Below, in pieces: positions 10,488-21,677 of a stretch of DNA of 64,000 bases. This DNA is from Ascarosepion bandense (taxonomy: Eukaryota > Mollusca > Cephalopoda > Sepiida > Sepiidae), in the NCBI GenBank assembly GCA_037127315.1, contig JBBBDQ010001613.1, forward strand, positions 361,001 through 425,000. Reading direction: 5' to 3'. Position 1 is the first letter of the stretch; every line of letters starts with the position of its first letter. The position numbers and the translations under genes are program-made. Below the pieces are notes generated by a model. The model searched no databases. It saw nothing but the letters and a program-made list of their open reading frames with translations, and was not told the origin of the DNA.

Positions 10488-11066
10488 TACAGGCCATAAT
10501 TATTAGGCTACCCCAGTTTTTAAAAAAATGATGTATTTCATACTATTTTTAGTATTTATTGTCAAGTAGATAATTCTAAATGAAAATAGAATGGTTCTTT
10601 TGTTATTGTTACTTTGCAAAATTTTATAAGGCAAATGGCGACAATTTATCCATCGCACTCTGTAGATTTGCTCTCTATATATACATACATACATTACCAG
10701 CCATAATTATTAGGTAATCCCAGTTTTTTTATTTCATACTATTTTTAGTATTTATTGTCAAGTGTATAATTCTAAATGAAAATAGAATGGTTCTTTTGTT
10801 ATTATTACTTTGCAAAATTTTACAAGGCAGCCAGGAAACCTTTGCCCCGGCCAGCCAATAATAAGAGACTAGCATGGGGAAGAGAGCACAAAAACTGGAC
10901 ACCAGAACAGTTCATTTGATGCACATGTTATTGAGCAGTATTAGAAAAGAACCATTCCATTTTCATTTAGAAACATCCACTTGTTAATAAATACTAAAAA
11001 TGGTACGAAATACATCATTTCTTCTAAAAAAAAAACTGTGGTGGCCTAATAATTATGGCCGGTAGT
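10485..11066 (+). mobile_element. Tc1-A element with duplicated left end
   Basis: Outer ends CACTACAGGCCATAATTATT and (reverse complement) ACTACCGGCCATAATTATTA form long inverted repeats of about 130 bp. The left end occurs twice in tandem (10485 and about 10692), separated by a CTCTATATATACATACATAC stretch. A transposase remnant lies at 10833. The 47671-48346 copy has the same double left end, so this structure probably spread as a unit. Confidence 0.85.
10833..10916 (+). pseudogene. Tc1 transposase fragment
   Basis: Translation of this 84-bp stretch reads RKPLPRPANNKRLAWGREHK and then NWTPEQFI. This is the recognisable linker and start of the catalytic domain in Tc1-family DDE transposases, just before the usual SDE motif. 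Everything else of the gene is gone, so the element is non-autonomous. Confidence 0.8.
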
Positions 11067-11277
11067 ATATATATATATATATAAACATTAGAATGTTTGT
11101 ATCTAAACTTAAACAACAACGGACCTCATGATGAGGAAATCCTAAAAATAGTTATAAAAAAATCTGACTTGATATTGTGGCCGAACTTTTGAAAAAAGAA
11201 TATTTTCTTCCCAAATTCAAAGACAGATTTGTAAATTTTTATAATGAAATTAGATGCACATCCAAAAGCACTTTGGT

Positions 11278-11955
11278 ATCTTCTTCTTCTTCTTCTTCTT
11301 CTTCTTCTTCTTCTTCTTCTTTTTCTTCTTCTTCTTCTATGTGCCATGTCCCTTCATGATGTAGGCGATCATGGCCTTCAACGTCTCCTTATCCCTGGTG
11401 GCTCTTAGCACGCTTTCTCCTGTCACCCCACCCAAACCCTGCTCTGACATCCACCTGCTTAGGCCCGTCAAATATGTCATCCACAGCTTTCCCCTGTCTT
11501 TCTTTCCCCATATCTGACCTGTGAGTATCAGGTTCTTCAAGCCTTCCTTCCTCGTTACATGTCCCATCAACTTCAGTCGTCTTTACCTGATGCTCAGTAA
11601 TAATTTCTTTTTTGTTTCCATTCTTTCTAAAACCTCATCATTGCTCACATGCTCGATCCATGATATCCGCAGCATCCTTCTGTAGAACCACATTTCAGCT
11701 GCTTCAAGTTTTTCCTTCATCTTTGATGATATTGTCCAGCATTCACTGCCATATTGAAGAACTGACATCACATAGCAATCCAGTGATCTCTTTCTAGCAA
11801 AATTTTCCTGTCGCTTAATATTCTGCTTAGCTTTTGAAATGCGTCCTTGGTCATGCTAATTCGCCTTCGGATCTCTGTTTCGCACTTTCCGTTTTCCGTT
11901 TGAACGTTTCCCAAGTACTTAAAATTGTGTACTTGCTTGATTTTAGTTCAGTATA
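11278..11955 (-). mobile_element. LINE B 3' portion (RTE-like) with (GAA)n tail
   Basis: The minus strand encodes, with frame breaks, the family C-terminal region: YGSECWTISSKMKEKLEAAE, MWFYRRMLRISWIEHVSND, HVTRKEGLKNLILTGQI and MIAYIMKGHGT then stop. This follows the reverse-transcriptase core in RTE-like and related non-LTR retrotransposons. The plus-strand TTC array at 11280-11340 is the (GAA)n 3' tail, seen on other copies too. It is truncated at 5' and frameshifted near 11575. Confidence 0.85.
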
Positions 11956-12429
11956 TCACGCATTAATTCAAAAGGGCTGACCAAAATACTTTCACTAGAG
12001 AGATATGTCAGCTGGATTCATTATGATTAAAGGACTACTGAAAATTGCATTAACACGACTCGCAGCGTTCTATTAAATTTACGTTCTGAATGCGCGACGT
12101 TTCCAAAGCCATATATTATGTCAAACATATCCTAACGGTTAGACTATGTCATAAAATCGTTGACAAATAGGGGGAAAGCTCACTACAATAAACTAGACTC
12201 TAACCTATGGTAGTGACCATTCCTCAATATGTCAACGATGACTTGTCTAGTGTAGATTATCTTTTCAAAAGGATAAAAAAAAAGAAGAGTATCCTAACCT
12301 ACTTGAAGGAGGTCGGTCAATACAACAATTATAGCAGTAAATAACTCCATTATATAATTTGGGACTGATGGAACCAACGAGCCAAAAAATTGCTTACAAG
12401 CTATATATTAAATAAAAATATTTGCAGCT

Positions 12430-12966
12430 TAACTCTGACAACGGACCTCAAGTAGAATGAATATATAGAATCAATAGCTAAATCCGCTTCTAAGAAAGTC
12501 ATTTCTCTGTGTAGGGCCAGAAAGTTTTTTTTCCACTTGAAACAATCCTGCACATATACAAATCTACCATCCGCCCGTGCATTGAATACTGCTACCATAT
12601 CTGGTCGGGTGCTCCTGCTATCTACCTAGGTGTCCTAGACAAGATCCAACGGAGAATCTGTTATGTGATAGATCCCGACTTGGCGGCTCGGATACAGTCA
12701 CATTCCAACCGGCACAATGTGGCTTCCCTGTGTCTCTTCTACAAATACTTTCATGGTTTCTGCTCCGATGAACTTAGCTCACTGGTGCCCCCTATATATA
12801 AATTTACTCGAGCAACAAGATTAGCAATTAGGTTCCATCCTTTTACTGCGAAACCAATAAATTGTAAACACAAATTCTACTCCAACAGCTTCTTTTCTCG
12901 CACTTTCCGCCTGTGGAATTCCCTTCCATTTACTTACTTTCCCGACGGTTACAATCTTCAAGAATA
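12430..12966 (+). mobile_element. LINE A C-terminal region
   Basis: It encodes pieces of the LINE A protein in order: IESIAKSASKKV, ILHIYKSTIRPCIEYCYHIW, a Lys/Arg-rich IQRRICYVIDPDLA block, SLCLFYKYFHGFCSDELSSL and SNSFFSRTFRLWNSLP. The clearest part is 12665-12967. The frame is broken and the 3' tail is missing because the copy stops at FPDGYNLQE and is followed by an inverted piece. Confidence 0.85.
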
Positions 12967-13145
12967 GCAGGAGCACCCGACCAGATATGGCAACAGTATT
13001 CAATGCACGGGCGGATGGTAGATTTGTATATGTGCAGGATTGTTTCAGACGGAAAAAAATTCCTGGCCCTGTACAGAGAACTGACTTTCTTAGCAGCAGA
13101 TTTAGCTATAGATTCTATTTGCATCTAGCCATTTCAATTGTAAAA
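12967..13145 (-). mobile_element. Inverted LINE A piece
   Basis: The minus strand reads ESIAKSAAKKVSSLYRARNF, FPSETILHIYKSTIRPCIEY and CCHIWSGAPAI. It thus re-encodes an upstream part of the preceding copy in inverted orientation, with the junction directly at LQE/TAGCAGGAGC. Confidence 0.85.
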
Positions 13146-13819
13146 TGATGAAATCTTACCACCAATCTAGTACTGAGTTTAAATTCATAATTCTAGATAT
13201 CATGGCGGAGAGTAATATTTATTTTAAATAATACAAATATGTGGCTCCAAGTCAAAAGGAGTCACAGGAAAGCTGGTCTTTAATCTGTCTTATCTTAAAC
13301 TTAGCGAGCCATGATTACTGACTCAAACATACCACAGTATTATTTAACCCAAAGCAACACATATCCTCATTTACAATTCTACTACAGACACCATATTACC
13401 TCGGAGTCTCTATGTAGTCTTAAATAGTTCCCTATATGCACAATTTTCTTGGGGCGGGATAAAATAACAACATTCAAAATGCAACCACAATGAATATATC
13501 ATAGCGGGATGTTCATCAGAACAATAATAGTGAAAATGTGTATAGAAAAGGCACAGAGAATTGAATTATCCCTAATGAGTTGATATGCCGTTAAACAAAC
13601 AAATCAATCAATAAATTTACTAATAGAGAGCAGGATTCCTGCTTTCTCTTCCGAGTGTAGTTGGCTGATGTTGAAGTAGCTTCTGCTGATGACATAGGTA
13701 TTCATAGCTGGGATGAGAATCAACATCCTCTACCAAGTGTTCTAAGGCATAACGCGCAAGATAAACATTTCCATTTAAAAACTATGACCTACAACTGGAA
13801 TTAAAGCAGAGATTTTAAA

Positions 13820-13985
13820 TTTTAATCGCTTCAGCCCAAGCCAGGCAACAAAGTCACTAAGATGGTAGAGGTTACCGAGTGCGAAAGAATATGAGAAAAA
13901 TAAAAAATAAAAAGATTATTAACGCGAAAGGACGATAAAAGAACAGATATTGTGAAGAGAAATTATAAAAATTTACATCATATTT

Positions 13986-14057
<72 letters not shown>

Positions 14058-14063
14058 TATATA
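13820..14063. repeat. LINE A-like tail plus (CA)n(TA)n
   Basis: 13829-13890 resembles the minus-strand LINE A end (CTTCAGCCCAAGCCAGGCAA). It is followed by an AACAGATATTGTGAAGAG phrase that recurs near 16040, and then by CA (13987-14022) and TA (14023-14063) microsatellites. Confidence 0.5.
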
Positions 14064-14065
14064 TT

Positions 14066-14262
14066 AATCAGTCAGTCAGTCAGTTAAGTGACATGCGTGA
14101 TACACGCTTCGGCGATCATGTCTCTAAAGAGACATGATTGACTAACCAGAAGATTCTCCCGCAGTAGGTTGCCATTACTTTCTGCGGTAGACTGGTAGCC
14201 AACCAAAGCTATAGAAACCAATCTGTCCTGTTATTTGACTCATAGCTAGAGGGAGGAGAGAT
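14066..14262 (-). mobile_element. tRNA-derived SINE, 5' truncated
   Basis: It keeps the 3' end with three CAGT tail units, the GTCTCTAAAGAGAC hairpin and the body up to the CTATGAGTC block. The tRNA-like head is absent. Confidence 0.85.
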
Positions 14263-14378
14263 TTTTCATATTATTATGTAGTAATTAGTAGGGGATCAGT
14301 TTATTACTTCATAACAATAGAAAACCTATCCCCCATTTATGACTAGTAGAAGCCTTAATCATGATTCCAACTATTATA

Positions 14379-14689
14379 TTCAGTCAGTCAGTTAAGTGCC
14401 ATACATGATACACGCTTTGGGCGATCATGTCTCTAAAGAGGCATCACTGACTGGGCAGAAGATTATCCCCGCAGTAGGTTGCCATTGCTCGCTTGTTTGC
14501 CAGCCAAGGCCATAGAACCCAATCCATATTAAATTATTTAATCCATAACTGGAGGGAAGAGACGGATTAATACCTTTCTCAAGGGTATTTGCGCGAAAGT
14601 AAATGCAGAGAATTCAACTGGAATTCGAACTTGGCACCCCGATTTGTCGTTCCGAGTCGATGTCCACTGCACCACAACGCACATTCCGA
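14379..14689 (-). mobile_element. tRNA-derived SINE, near full length
   Basis: It has all blocks of the family, from the tRNA-like head at 14689 (TGCGTTGTGGTGCAGTGGAC, then GAGTTCGAATTCC with small changes) to the ACTGACTGA tail. A short internal deletion removes part of the GGTAGACTGG block. No clear target duplication is visible. Confidence 0.88.
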
Positions 14690-15185
14690 ACAATGCCAAT
14701 AATGTAAATACTACCTCATCTCAGAATTATAGACAGATTCTGAGGACGACGATGTCTGAATACGGAGGAGAAGCCGAAACATCAACTGAAATCACGGAAT
14801 CGCTACTGGGGGATTTTGGTTAGAATTTTGTGGAATATGAGTTGTTTGATACGGTAGAGTCTCTTTCAAAGTTGCCAAACAATTAATATATAGAAATTAT
14901 GCAGATTGGTGAAATTGTAAGGTAGGCGTTTTAAGCCCCTGCGTCATATACGCTGGGAGAGACGATAAATAAAGGTTCATTTGTTCATGGTCGCTTAAGA
15001 TGTTCTTCGTTATTGCAGTTGCACGTGATAAAATATTCCGCAGGTTCTGTTGATGACGCATTGTTGTGCCGGACGTCATACATAAAATCTGTGTCTGTTC
15101 TTTTCTGAAATAGCGCTTCTTTCTAAATGATGCAAAACATTGGATGAGTTACGCCAATCCTTTTGTTTATTATTACTATTAATAA

Positions 15186-15569
15186 CTAGCACTATAGCCC
15201 GGCGTTGCTCGGGTGTAATGAAAGCTTTAAAACAAATCCATGGTCCTGGAGCTCAGAATCTTTGGACGTTGGCACGAAAGACTAAAAAGCAATAGTTGTT
15301 TCCAGTTAAAGCGAAATCGTAGATTGAAAGAAAAATGAATGGATGTAAGTCAAAATTTGATTTCCTGGTATCGATATCAAATAAGTTTTTTTCGTCGCTA
15401 ACTGAATTTTGAAGGGTAGATAAGTCCTCTGAGTAAATGGCATCATGGCTGAGACTAAGAACTAAAATATACCTACTTAGAGCCAAACCCGAAGCAAAAA
15501 CTAAAATAAAAGGGCTGAAAAAATATATAAAGGCAGATAAACACACACACACACACACAAACATCTTAC

Positions 15570-15623
<54 letters not shown>

Positions 15624-15935
15624 CAGTTTTCTGCGCTATTGTAAGAACTGCAATCTTGAAACTTCTGAATATCGTTTCTTATGTCTTTGTTTATGAGTGT
15701 ATGAAATTTGATTTAAATCGGACCACTCCTTCTATAAGCCGATTTTTTCGACTATCGATTTTCGATATTTATCGGGTGTACCTCGACACAAAACTTAGCT
15801 ATGAACACTCGCAGATGCTTATAGTACAACTGTGTAAATTTTCAAAGGAAATCGGTTCAGCCGTTTCGGAGTCTATAGGTACCGGACACACACACACACA
15901 CACACACACAAAGTTACATTTATAAATAAGTTTAG

Positions 15936-15936
<1 letters not shown>
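15186..15936 (-). mobile_element. Helitron, complete, 751 bp
   Basis: On the minus strand it starts TCTAAACTTATTTATAAATG after A and ends with the CCCGAGCAACGCCGGG hairpin, CTATAGTG and CTAG followed by T. The flanks on the plus strand are A15185 and T15937, the expected A/T target. It contains the family phrase GGCTGAACCGATTTC, CA and TA microsatellites, and an extra internal block (15262-15535) shared only with 35845-36401. No Rep/helicase coding is seen, so it is non-autonomous. Confidence 0.85.

Positions 15937-15980
<44 letters not shown>
15937..15980. repeat. (TAA)n microsatellite
   Basis: The array directly abuts the Helitron 5' end. Confidence 0.95.
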
Positions 15981-15981
<1 letters not shown>

Positions 15982-16095
15982 GCTAAATTCTACTTCAACT
16001 CTTCACTTCTGTGTCCATCTAAATTCTGAAAGAACAATAAAAGAACAGATATTAAGAAGACACATTGTAAAAATTTACATAATATTTGCAATTGA

Positions 16096-16096
<1 letters not shown>

Positions 16097-16131
<35 letters not shown>
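16097..16131. repeat. (CA)n microsatellite
   Basis: The array is preceded by a dispersed phrase also seen near 13940 (AAAGAACAGATATT ... AAAAATTTACAT ATATTTGCA). Confidence 0.9.
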
Positions 16132-16133
<2 letters not shown>

Positions 16134-16925
16134 TAGTCATAACTACTGGAATGACACTCTACAGTTCTTCTTAGCATTTACTTTTTAACAGTGCTCAATA
16201 CGTAGTAGAGTAATATTTGTAGTAATATTCTTATTATTGGCGAAAGAGGATAGACGAATTTACTGCCGCTGAGGTCAAAACATCCCACTTCGGCCGTTTC
16301 CGTAAAGCTTCGGTAAAGATCCCTGAAAAGAATTTTTTTTATTTGAAAAAATTGAAAGCTCTGATTATTATTAACGAATCTTTCGCTCCGTTGTGTACAT
16401 TAAATTCGACGAGTGTACATTCTACTTTTATTGTTAATTATTTTATATATATATATAAAGACTTTTTCCGTAACTCATCCAGGCGTCTTCGAACTTATTC
16501 ATTTGTTTTTGTTTGTTTTTTTTTGTTTTTTTGGTGCCGTGTTGATTTTTTTTTCAGCACAAGTGTACACGTGTATTCGGTCTGGTTTGAGGTGGTAGAG
16601 AAACGGCTACCGAGTTTTCAACGTGTCTTTCTTGAGATCAAAGAACACAGCGTGGGCAGAGAAGTTCACCGTTGTAATAGACGTCTTGAAGACCAGCTGC
16701 TGTCAGAAGGCCATCGTCACGATTAGCGACCAGAGAGCGTCGTCATAATTGGTACTGTTTCGACAGTATCAACTCTGACTCAGGTTCCGGTCATCATCAT
16801 CAAAACAGGTTCCGGACAAGGGGCAGCGAGTCAGCCGGGTGCCAAGTGTCATATTGAAAATAAAAATAAGAGCTGTCGTGTTTCAGTACTATATTCAGCA
16901 CCTTATCATCAAACTTCAATAATAA
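16132..16925. other. Unassigned sequence, mixed composition
   Basis: No gene is supported. 16480-16900 is less AT-rich than its surroundings and has a TTTTTTTTCAG acceptor-like site near 16555 and AATAAAAATAA near 16863. It could be an eroded LTR or a non-coding exon. The 127-residue open frame beginning at 16343 shows no recognisable domain. Confidence 0.4.
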
Positions 16926-16959
16926 GAATATTACTATATATATATATATAGTAATATTA

Positions 16960-17469
16960 ACTTTATCAACTTAATTATAATTATCAACATTGTATTTATT
17001 GGCACGTTCTGAATATTGACCATGCAGAGGTTTGTCTTGCCAGCGTTGTTTCATCTGTTCTTTGGCTTTCATTTTCATATTTTTTGCCTCAATAGTTGAT
17101 TCTTGGCTTCTGTTTTGCTTTTCTACAGAATCTACTAACTGTAAATCTTGTTTGTATTTACTGCCTTCTTTTATTATTGAATTTTTTTTCTTTCGTTCTT
17201 CATGTTACCTTACTAATTGTATCATCCAATCCTTTGTTGTTTCTGTGTATGTTAGTAAGCCAATAGTTGTTGTCTTGTATGACAATTCTAGCTGAATAAG
17301 ACCTCTTCCACCTTCTTTACGGGGTATGTATAGACGGTCTACATCAGCCTTTAGATGATGCATCTTATGCTTAGAAAGAAGCATTCTTGTTTTAGAATCC
17401 ATTAGCCTGATGTCGTTTAGAGTCCAGTTTAAGATGTTTAAACTATATTGGACAATTGGGATTGCAAGG

Positions 17470-17470
<1 letters not shown>
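16960..17470 (-). mobile_element. LINE C fragment (R2/R4-like), broken
   Basis: Minus-strand pieces match LINE C. 17402-17205 reads DSKTRMLLSKHKMHHLKADV, DRLYIPRKEGGRGLIQLELS and YKTTTIGLL, the conserved block after the reverse transcriptase in R4/Dong-like elements. Further down, near 17060-16990, lie degraded EQMKQRWQDKPLHGQ and ERANKYNVDN, which correspond to 27130-27200 in the other copy. There are several frame breaks and the CCHC finger is not reached. Confidence 0.8.
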
Positions 17471-17507
<37 letters not shown>

Positions 17508-17539
17508 ATAATTTAATAATATATAAAGTTTTTAAAATA

Positions 17540-17770
17540 TTTTAAAATCTTCAAAGAATTGATTAAGAGTATACTTTTTAGTTAAGAATTGATGTTTATA
17601 TTGACTATCTAAAATTGAAAAGTTTATTAAAAATCGTTTTATTATTAATCGAATTTTTTCTTCTTCAGAGTATAATGTCCTTAATAGTTATTATTTATTC
17701 CAGCAATTAAAAGCTTATCAAATTAAATTATATCAGTTTTATTGCATTTTTTATTTTACTCTTCGAAGAA
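17540..17770 (+). repeat. Dispersed repeat H, copy 1
   Basis: AAATCGTTTTATTATTAATC, TTCTTCAGAGTATAATGTCC, CAGCAATTAAAAGC and ACTCTTCGAAGAAGATTTTC recur in the same order at 21500-21665. The class is unknown. Confidence 0.7.
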
Positions 17771-17789
17771 GATTTTCGGATAAAATTTT

Positions 17790-17932
17790 CTATAGCCTTG
17801 TTTGGCAACCAGTTTGCTGCAGAAATTAACGGCAATCTTCTGTAAGAAAATATTCTGCCTCGTCCGTCATATCTCATTCGAGACATGATCGCCTAAGAAT
17901 ATATCACGTATCGCACTTGACTGATTGACCGA
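17790..17932 (+). mobile_element. tRNA-derived SINE, 3' fragment
   Basis: It begins in the CTATAGCCTTG block and runs to ATCACGTATCGCACTTGACTGA with about 20% divergence. The 3' hairpin is eroded (CTCATTCGAGACATG). Confidence 0.75.
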
Positions 17933-18067
17933 CTTAGAGCTTCGCAAGTTTCCGAGTGTGTTTAAACGAGTCGTAATTGAGCTATGATCAGTGAGGTGTA
18001 AGATGATTCTTCCTGATGTAGTTCTATGCCTAGTACGAGACATACAACTACAATTTAGTAGAGCATA

Positions 18068-18228
18068 ATATTGTATTTTTTATTACAATTGTTTATAAAA
18101 TCATTATATCACTAAACAAAAAATAAATTATCTCCTGCAGAAGAACAATATGGTTCTGAAATATGAAAAATTTTGTGTAGTGATATACTGCTTTTCTAAA
18201 CAATTGTAATAAAAAATACAATATATAT
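18068..18228. mobile_element. Palindromic MITE
   Basis: Left arm ATATTGTATTTTTTATTACA continues for about 46 bp as the reverse complement of the right arm ending TAATAAAAAATACAATATAT. A related half copy lies at 18468-18530. It is bounded by TA repeats. No transposase. Confidence 0.7.
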
Positions 18229-18342
18229 ATATGGCCGACTGACGCCAATTCGGTCGGGTTTCGAGCCTGGGTTAGGGAACGATCGGAGTCTAACCGTACT
18301 GATGAGCTGTGATACAGCGAAACAGATCTGTCTGCGGATGAC

Positions 18343-18371
18343 AATATATATATATATATATAGTGACGTGA

Positions 18372-18418
<47 letters not shown>
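18343..18418. repeat. (TA)n microsatellites
   Basis: Two TA runs are separated by TAGTGACGTGAATTAA. Confidence 0.9.
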
Positions 18419-18422
<4 letters not shown>

Positions 18423-18819
18423 CATATGAGTGTTCACAAATGTACAGTATTATTATTCAGGTGTTAATAAAGCAGTGTATTGATATAATGCTTTTATAAA
18501 CAATTGCAATAACAAAATCGAAATATTAAGTTCTACTTTGTATTGATCACTGTTTATAAGAGTAGATATATTCTTTCACGTCCTTATAATACACATACAT
18601 ACATACATACATACATACATGTATGAAAATAAAGACAAAAATTCTCCAACATTTGCATAATTTTTATTAAGTTGGTTCTAAAATTATCTAAATGTTGAAG
18701 AATGTTTGTCTTTATTTTCACCTGAAATTAAAGCCAAAATACGATACGATGTTTAGAACGGCTCATGATTAAACCTAATAGATATTCATTGTCTCTTATT
18801 TTAACAATATATATATATA

Positions 18820-18881
18820 TTAAAAAAGGATTAATTCAAAGATGTTGCCATTCAACATCTTTGAATTAATCCTTTTTTAAT
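18820..18881. repeat. Perfect-type hairpin, 28-bp arms
   Basis: AAAAAAGGATTAATTCAAAG and the rest of the arm are mirrored by CTTTGAATTAATCCTTTTTT around the 5-nt loop CCATT. It forms the end of dispersed repeat G copy 2. Confidence 0.85.
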
Positions 18882-19025
18882 ACATATTTGCTCTGTAATA
18901 TTTTATTACATGGAGCTCTCTTCCTGTATCATTTTTTAATATTAAAATAAAATTTTGAATATTAATTAAGATCGGGTTTTTGGAATTTACCTTCCTGCTT
19001 TTTTCCTTTGGATTGAAGTATCTGA

Positions 19026-19028
<3 letters not shown>
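18882..19028 (-). repeat. Dispersed repeat G (copy 2)
   Basis: Reverse-orientation match to 9960-10130: CTGTAATATTTTATTACATG, GAGCTCTCTTCC, ATTAATTAAGATCGGGTTTT and GAAGTATCTGAATTAATAT. It is followed by (TA)n at 19029-19068. Confidence 0.65.
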
Positions 19029-19068
<40 letters not shown>

Positions 19069-19071
<3 letters not shown>

Positions 19072-19744
19072 TTGATTCATACCAAAATAATTCTGTTATT
19101 TTTTACGGGTGTTATGCTACTAACAACAACAACAACAACAACAATAATAATAATAATAATAATAATGATAATAATGATAACAATAATAATCATGTATAAA
19201 AATGGAAACAGCAGGCGGCCAGTGAAGAGTGGAAAAGCAAAGATGTCACCGTCGGCCATTTTTCAATGGCGAAACCTATATAGACAGACGTATTCGCGTA
19301 CGATGCCCTAAGCAGGTTTCATGCAAGGAAGAAGAAGAAAAAACAGCACGTAAATAAACAAGCCCGACCTATCGTCAATATTGATTCCTTTTCCATCCTC
19401 GTTGTTCGACACTGCCTTTAGGTTAGGCTACAGCCGTCCGTTTTCATTCATTCATTCATTTTTTTTTATTTTGTCGAGGTTTTAATTACGCCAATTTGAG
19501 TCGCTCTGAGACGTTTTCCACCAAGTTGAATCAATCTGCGACGGGTCACACCGGACCCGTACTGATGTCGATTAGGAATGAAAAAAAAAAGGGAAGGAAA
19601 GTTGGACAGAGAAAAGGACAAATCTAGACAGGCTTACCAAATAATAATGATCAGAATTAAATGCATCAGTAATATCCAAATATATATCAAATAAAAACCG
19701 CATATGAGAAACTCCTGTGATTTAAGAACTCTAGAAGTAAAATA
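19069..19744. other. Unassigned sequence with (AAC)n(AAT)n
   Basis: 19127-19190 is an ACA/ATA trinucleotide array. The remainder, including GC-richer 19430-19580, shows no recognisable gene or element. Confidence 0.4.
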
Positions 19745-19905
19745 TTCCATCGTAATTTTTCTTCTTTTTCTTCTTCTTCTTATTGCTGTGTCTTTTCAAG
19801 ACGTGAGCACTTACGGCCCTCCGCAGCATCCTGTCCCTTGTAGCTCTTAGTAACGTTTCTCTTTTGCCATCACCCTACCCCTGTTTCGCCATGTCATTAA
19901 CGCAG
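19745..19905 (-). mobile_element. LINE B 3' fragment, degenerate
   Basis: The minus strand retains the terminal LINE B phrases (GAGCTACAAGGGACAGGATG and a degraded KGHS stop region) and a TTCTTCTTCTT tail. Confidence 0.65.
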
Positions 19906-20065
19906 TTCTAGATTGGCAGTTAAGTTTCATTATTTTGCAGCTGACATTGCTAGATTTAACCGTAAGTTCTATGCTAACAGGGTTTTCTCTTGCAATTCTC
20001 GTTTATGGAACTCTTTTCTGACTTCTTGCTTCCCATTCAACTTCCAAGAAAGATTTGCGCACTCT
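19906..20065 (+). mobile_element. LINE A fragment, degenerate
   Basis: It encodes a decayed AVKFHYFAADIARFNRKFYA, NRVFSCNSRLWNSFL block, homologous to PFTVKPINCKRKFYSNSFFS and RLWNSLP in better copies. Confidence 0.7.
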
Positions 20066-20139
20066 GGCAGGTATCCAACCTGCGTCCCCGAGAACAAAAG
20101 AGGAAGTCCCCGGGAAATCTTATCGATGCAGGTTTGATT

Positions 20140-20560
20140 CCTACCGAATAGCGTAAATGTTTTTAAAGTATATACATTAATCGGACTATTGTCCTCATCT
20201 TTGCTGCCATTTGTACGACGTTTCGGCAGTTGTACGCTCCGACCTTCTTCAGGTGCTAGGAATGTCGAACCGAACCCTTTATTACAATCACTGGGGTATA
20301 TTATTGTCATTCCTTGCGTAAAGCCTCGATTGGAAGTCATGAGTTATCTCCCTCTAACCCTGTAAGTTACTTGTTCATCACTGCTGTAGCCTGGTATTGA
20401 TCTCACAACTCTTTGTGTCAAGTCACAGGAACTAACCAACGTCTATATCCAAAACAAGAACAATTGAATTTTGGGGACTTATAAACCTAATATCCAGTAA
20501 CCCTTAAATGGCAACAAAGATGAGGACAATAGTCTGAATAATTTTAAATACCGTAAATAC
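20140..20560. repeat. Dispersed repeat P (copy 1)
   Basis: ACGACGTTTCGGCAGTTGTA, CGCTCCGACCTTCTTCAGGT, GAACCGAACCCTTTATTACA and ATCACTGGGGTATAT recur at 56230-56715, where they lie in both orientations, and partly at 44115-44190. The segment near 20400-20440 (CTCTTTGTGTCAAGTCACAG) matches 56437-56465 in reverse. The class is unknown. Confidence 0.7.
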
Positions 20561-21371
20561 TACCTCATCTATAGACAAATGTAATTTTTTTTCTTTAATA
20601 TGATTTCTAGAACATTCAAACCGGTAGACAAAAAGAAATAAATAGCCTATTTAATAAATAAACGTCTACTTAAATATGAGCATCCACTAAAAATTAAGTT
20701 TTAAGTGATTAATATCTTTTGTTTATTCTAAGATCTATTTTCATATATCATATGTTTATTAAAAGACATTAAATTACGGCATAAAATCGTTTGAATTTGT
20801 TTTTCTTAAAGACGTTGGTTTGTGACGAAAGCTTTTTGAAAGTTGATTGGGTGAAAATGTGGCCTTGTAAAATTATTCAACTTGTCTTATAGTTAGAGTT
20901 CACGTATGTAACTTATGTGTGATTACAAGCAGTCTAGCAGATAGCATAAGGTTTACGGTAATTAAAATCAGTTTTTTTGCCTAACCTCTTACAGCAAGTA
21001 AGTAAACATTATGTTTCGATGTGAGTTATAGAATCCTGATAGTGAAAAATGCAAGTGTTGTCTTTTATTCACGTAGCAGAAAAGGCTTCGATAAAACCAT
21101 GTCTATTTTCCATGTAGTTTCTCTAGAATTGAATGTGCAGGCTAATGTTTTTGTTCAATTAAATTTCCACTGGGAAAAAAAAGATTGTTTTTAACTGAAT
21201 TTATTTGTTTAAGATGGATCAGAAACGAAGAAATCAGGAACGATTTTGATTGGCTGAAAAATGTTTAATTATAATCTTATAGATACTTCAACCGGGAGTG
21301 ATTTGTTGAGCCTGATGACTGTTGTTGGCCATTTCGGCTTCCGATTTGAGAGCAGTCAAAACCTGTTTAGG
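20561..21371. other. Unassigned AT-rich sequence
   Basis: No gene, RNA or repeat recognised. Confidence 0.4.
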
Positions 21372-21454
21372 ATGTATCTGTAATCCGTTACAATATCTGT
21401 AATCCGTCACATTATCTGTAATCCGTTACATTATCTGTAATCCGTCACATTATA
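21372..21454. repeat. 20-bp tandem repeat, four units
   Basis: The unit is ATCTGTAATCCGTYACATT, repeated four times with only T/C and A/T changes. Confidence 0.9.
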
Positions 21455-21499
21455 CAATACAGTGTCTGTTTAGTTTCTTAGCGTAGAGTTTTAGTTAAG

Positions 21500-21668
21500 A
21501 AGAAAAAGTTTATTAAAAATCGTTTTATTATTAATCGAATTTTTTCTTCTTCAGAGTATAATGTCCTTAATGGTTATTATTTATTCCAGCAATTAAAAGC
21601 CTATCAAATTATATCAGAGTTTTATCGCATTTTTTATTTTACTCTTCGGAGAAGATTTTCGGATAATG
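21500..21668 (+). repeat. Dispersed repeat H, copy 2
   Basis: Same block order as 17630-17770 with a few substitutions and small indels. Confidence 0.7.
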
Positions 21669-21677
21669 ATTGCAAAC

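Noticed and set aside
15437..15925. 162-residue open frame
   Set aside because: It lies wholly inside a non-autonomous Helitron and includes TA and CA microsatellite peptides; no Rep or helicase motif.
16343..16726. 127-residue open frame as a host gene
   Set aside because: No recognisable domain or supported exon structure; only a weak acceptor-like site. Left as unassigned.
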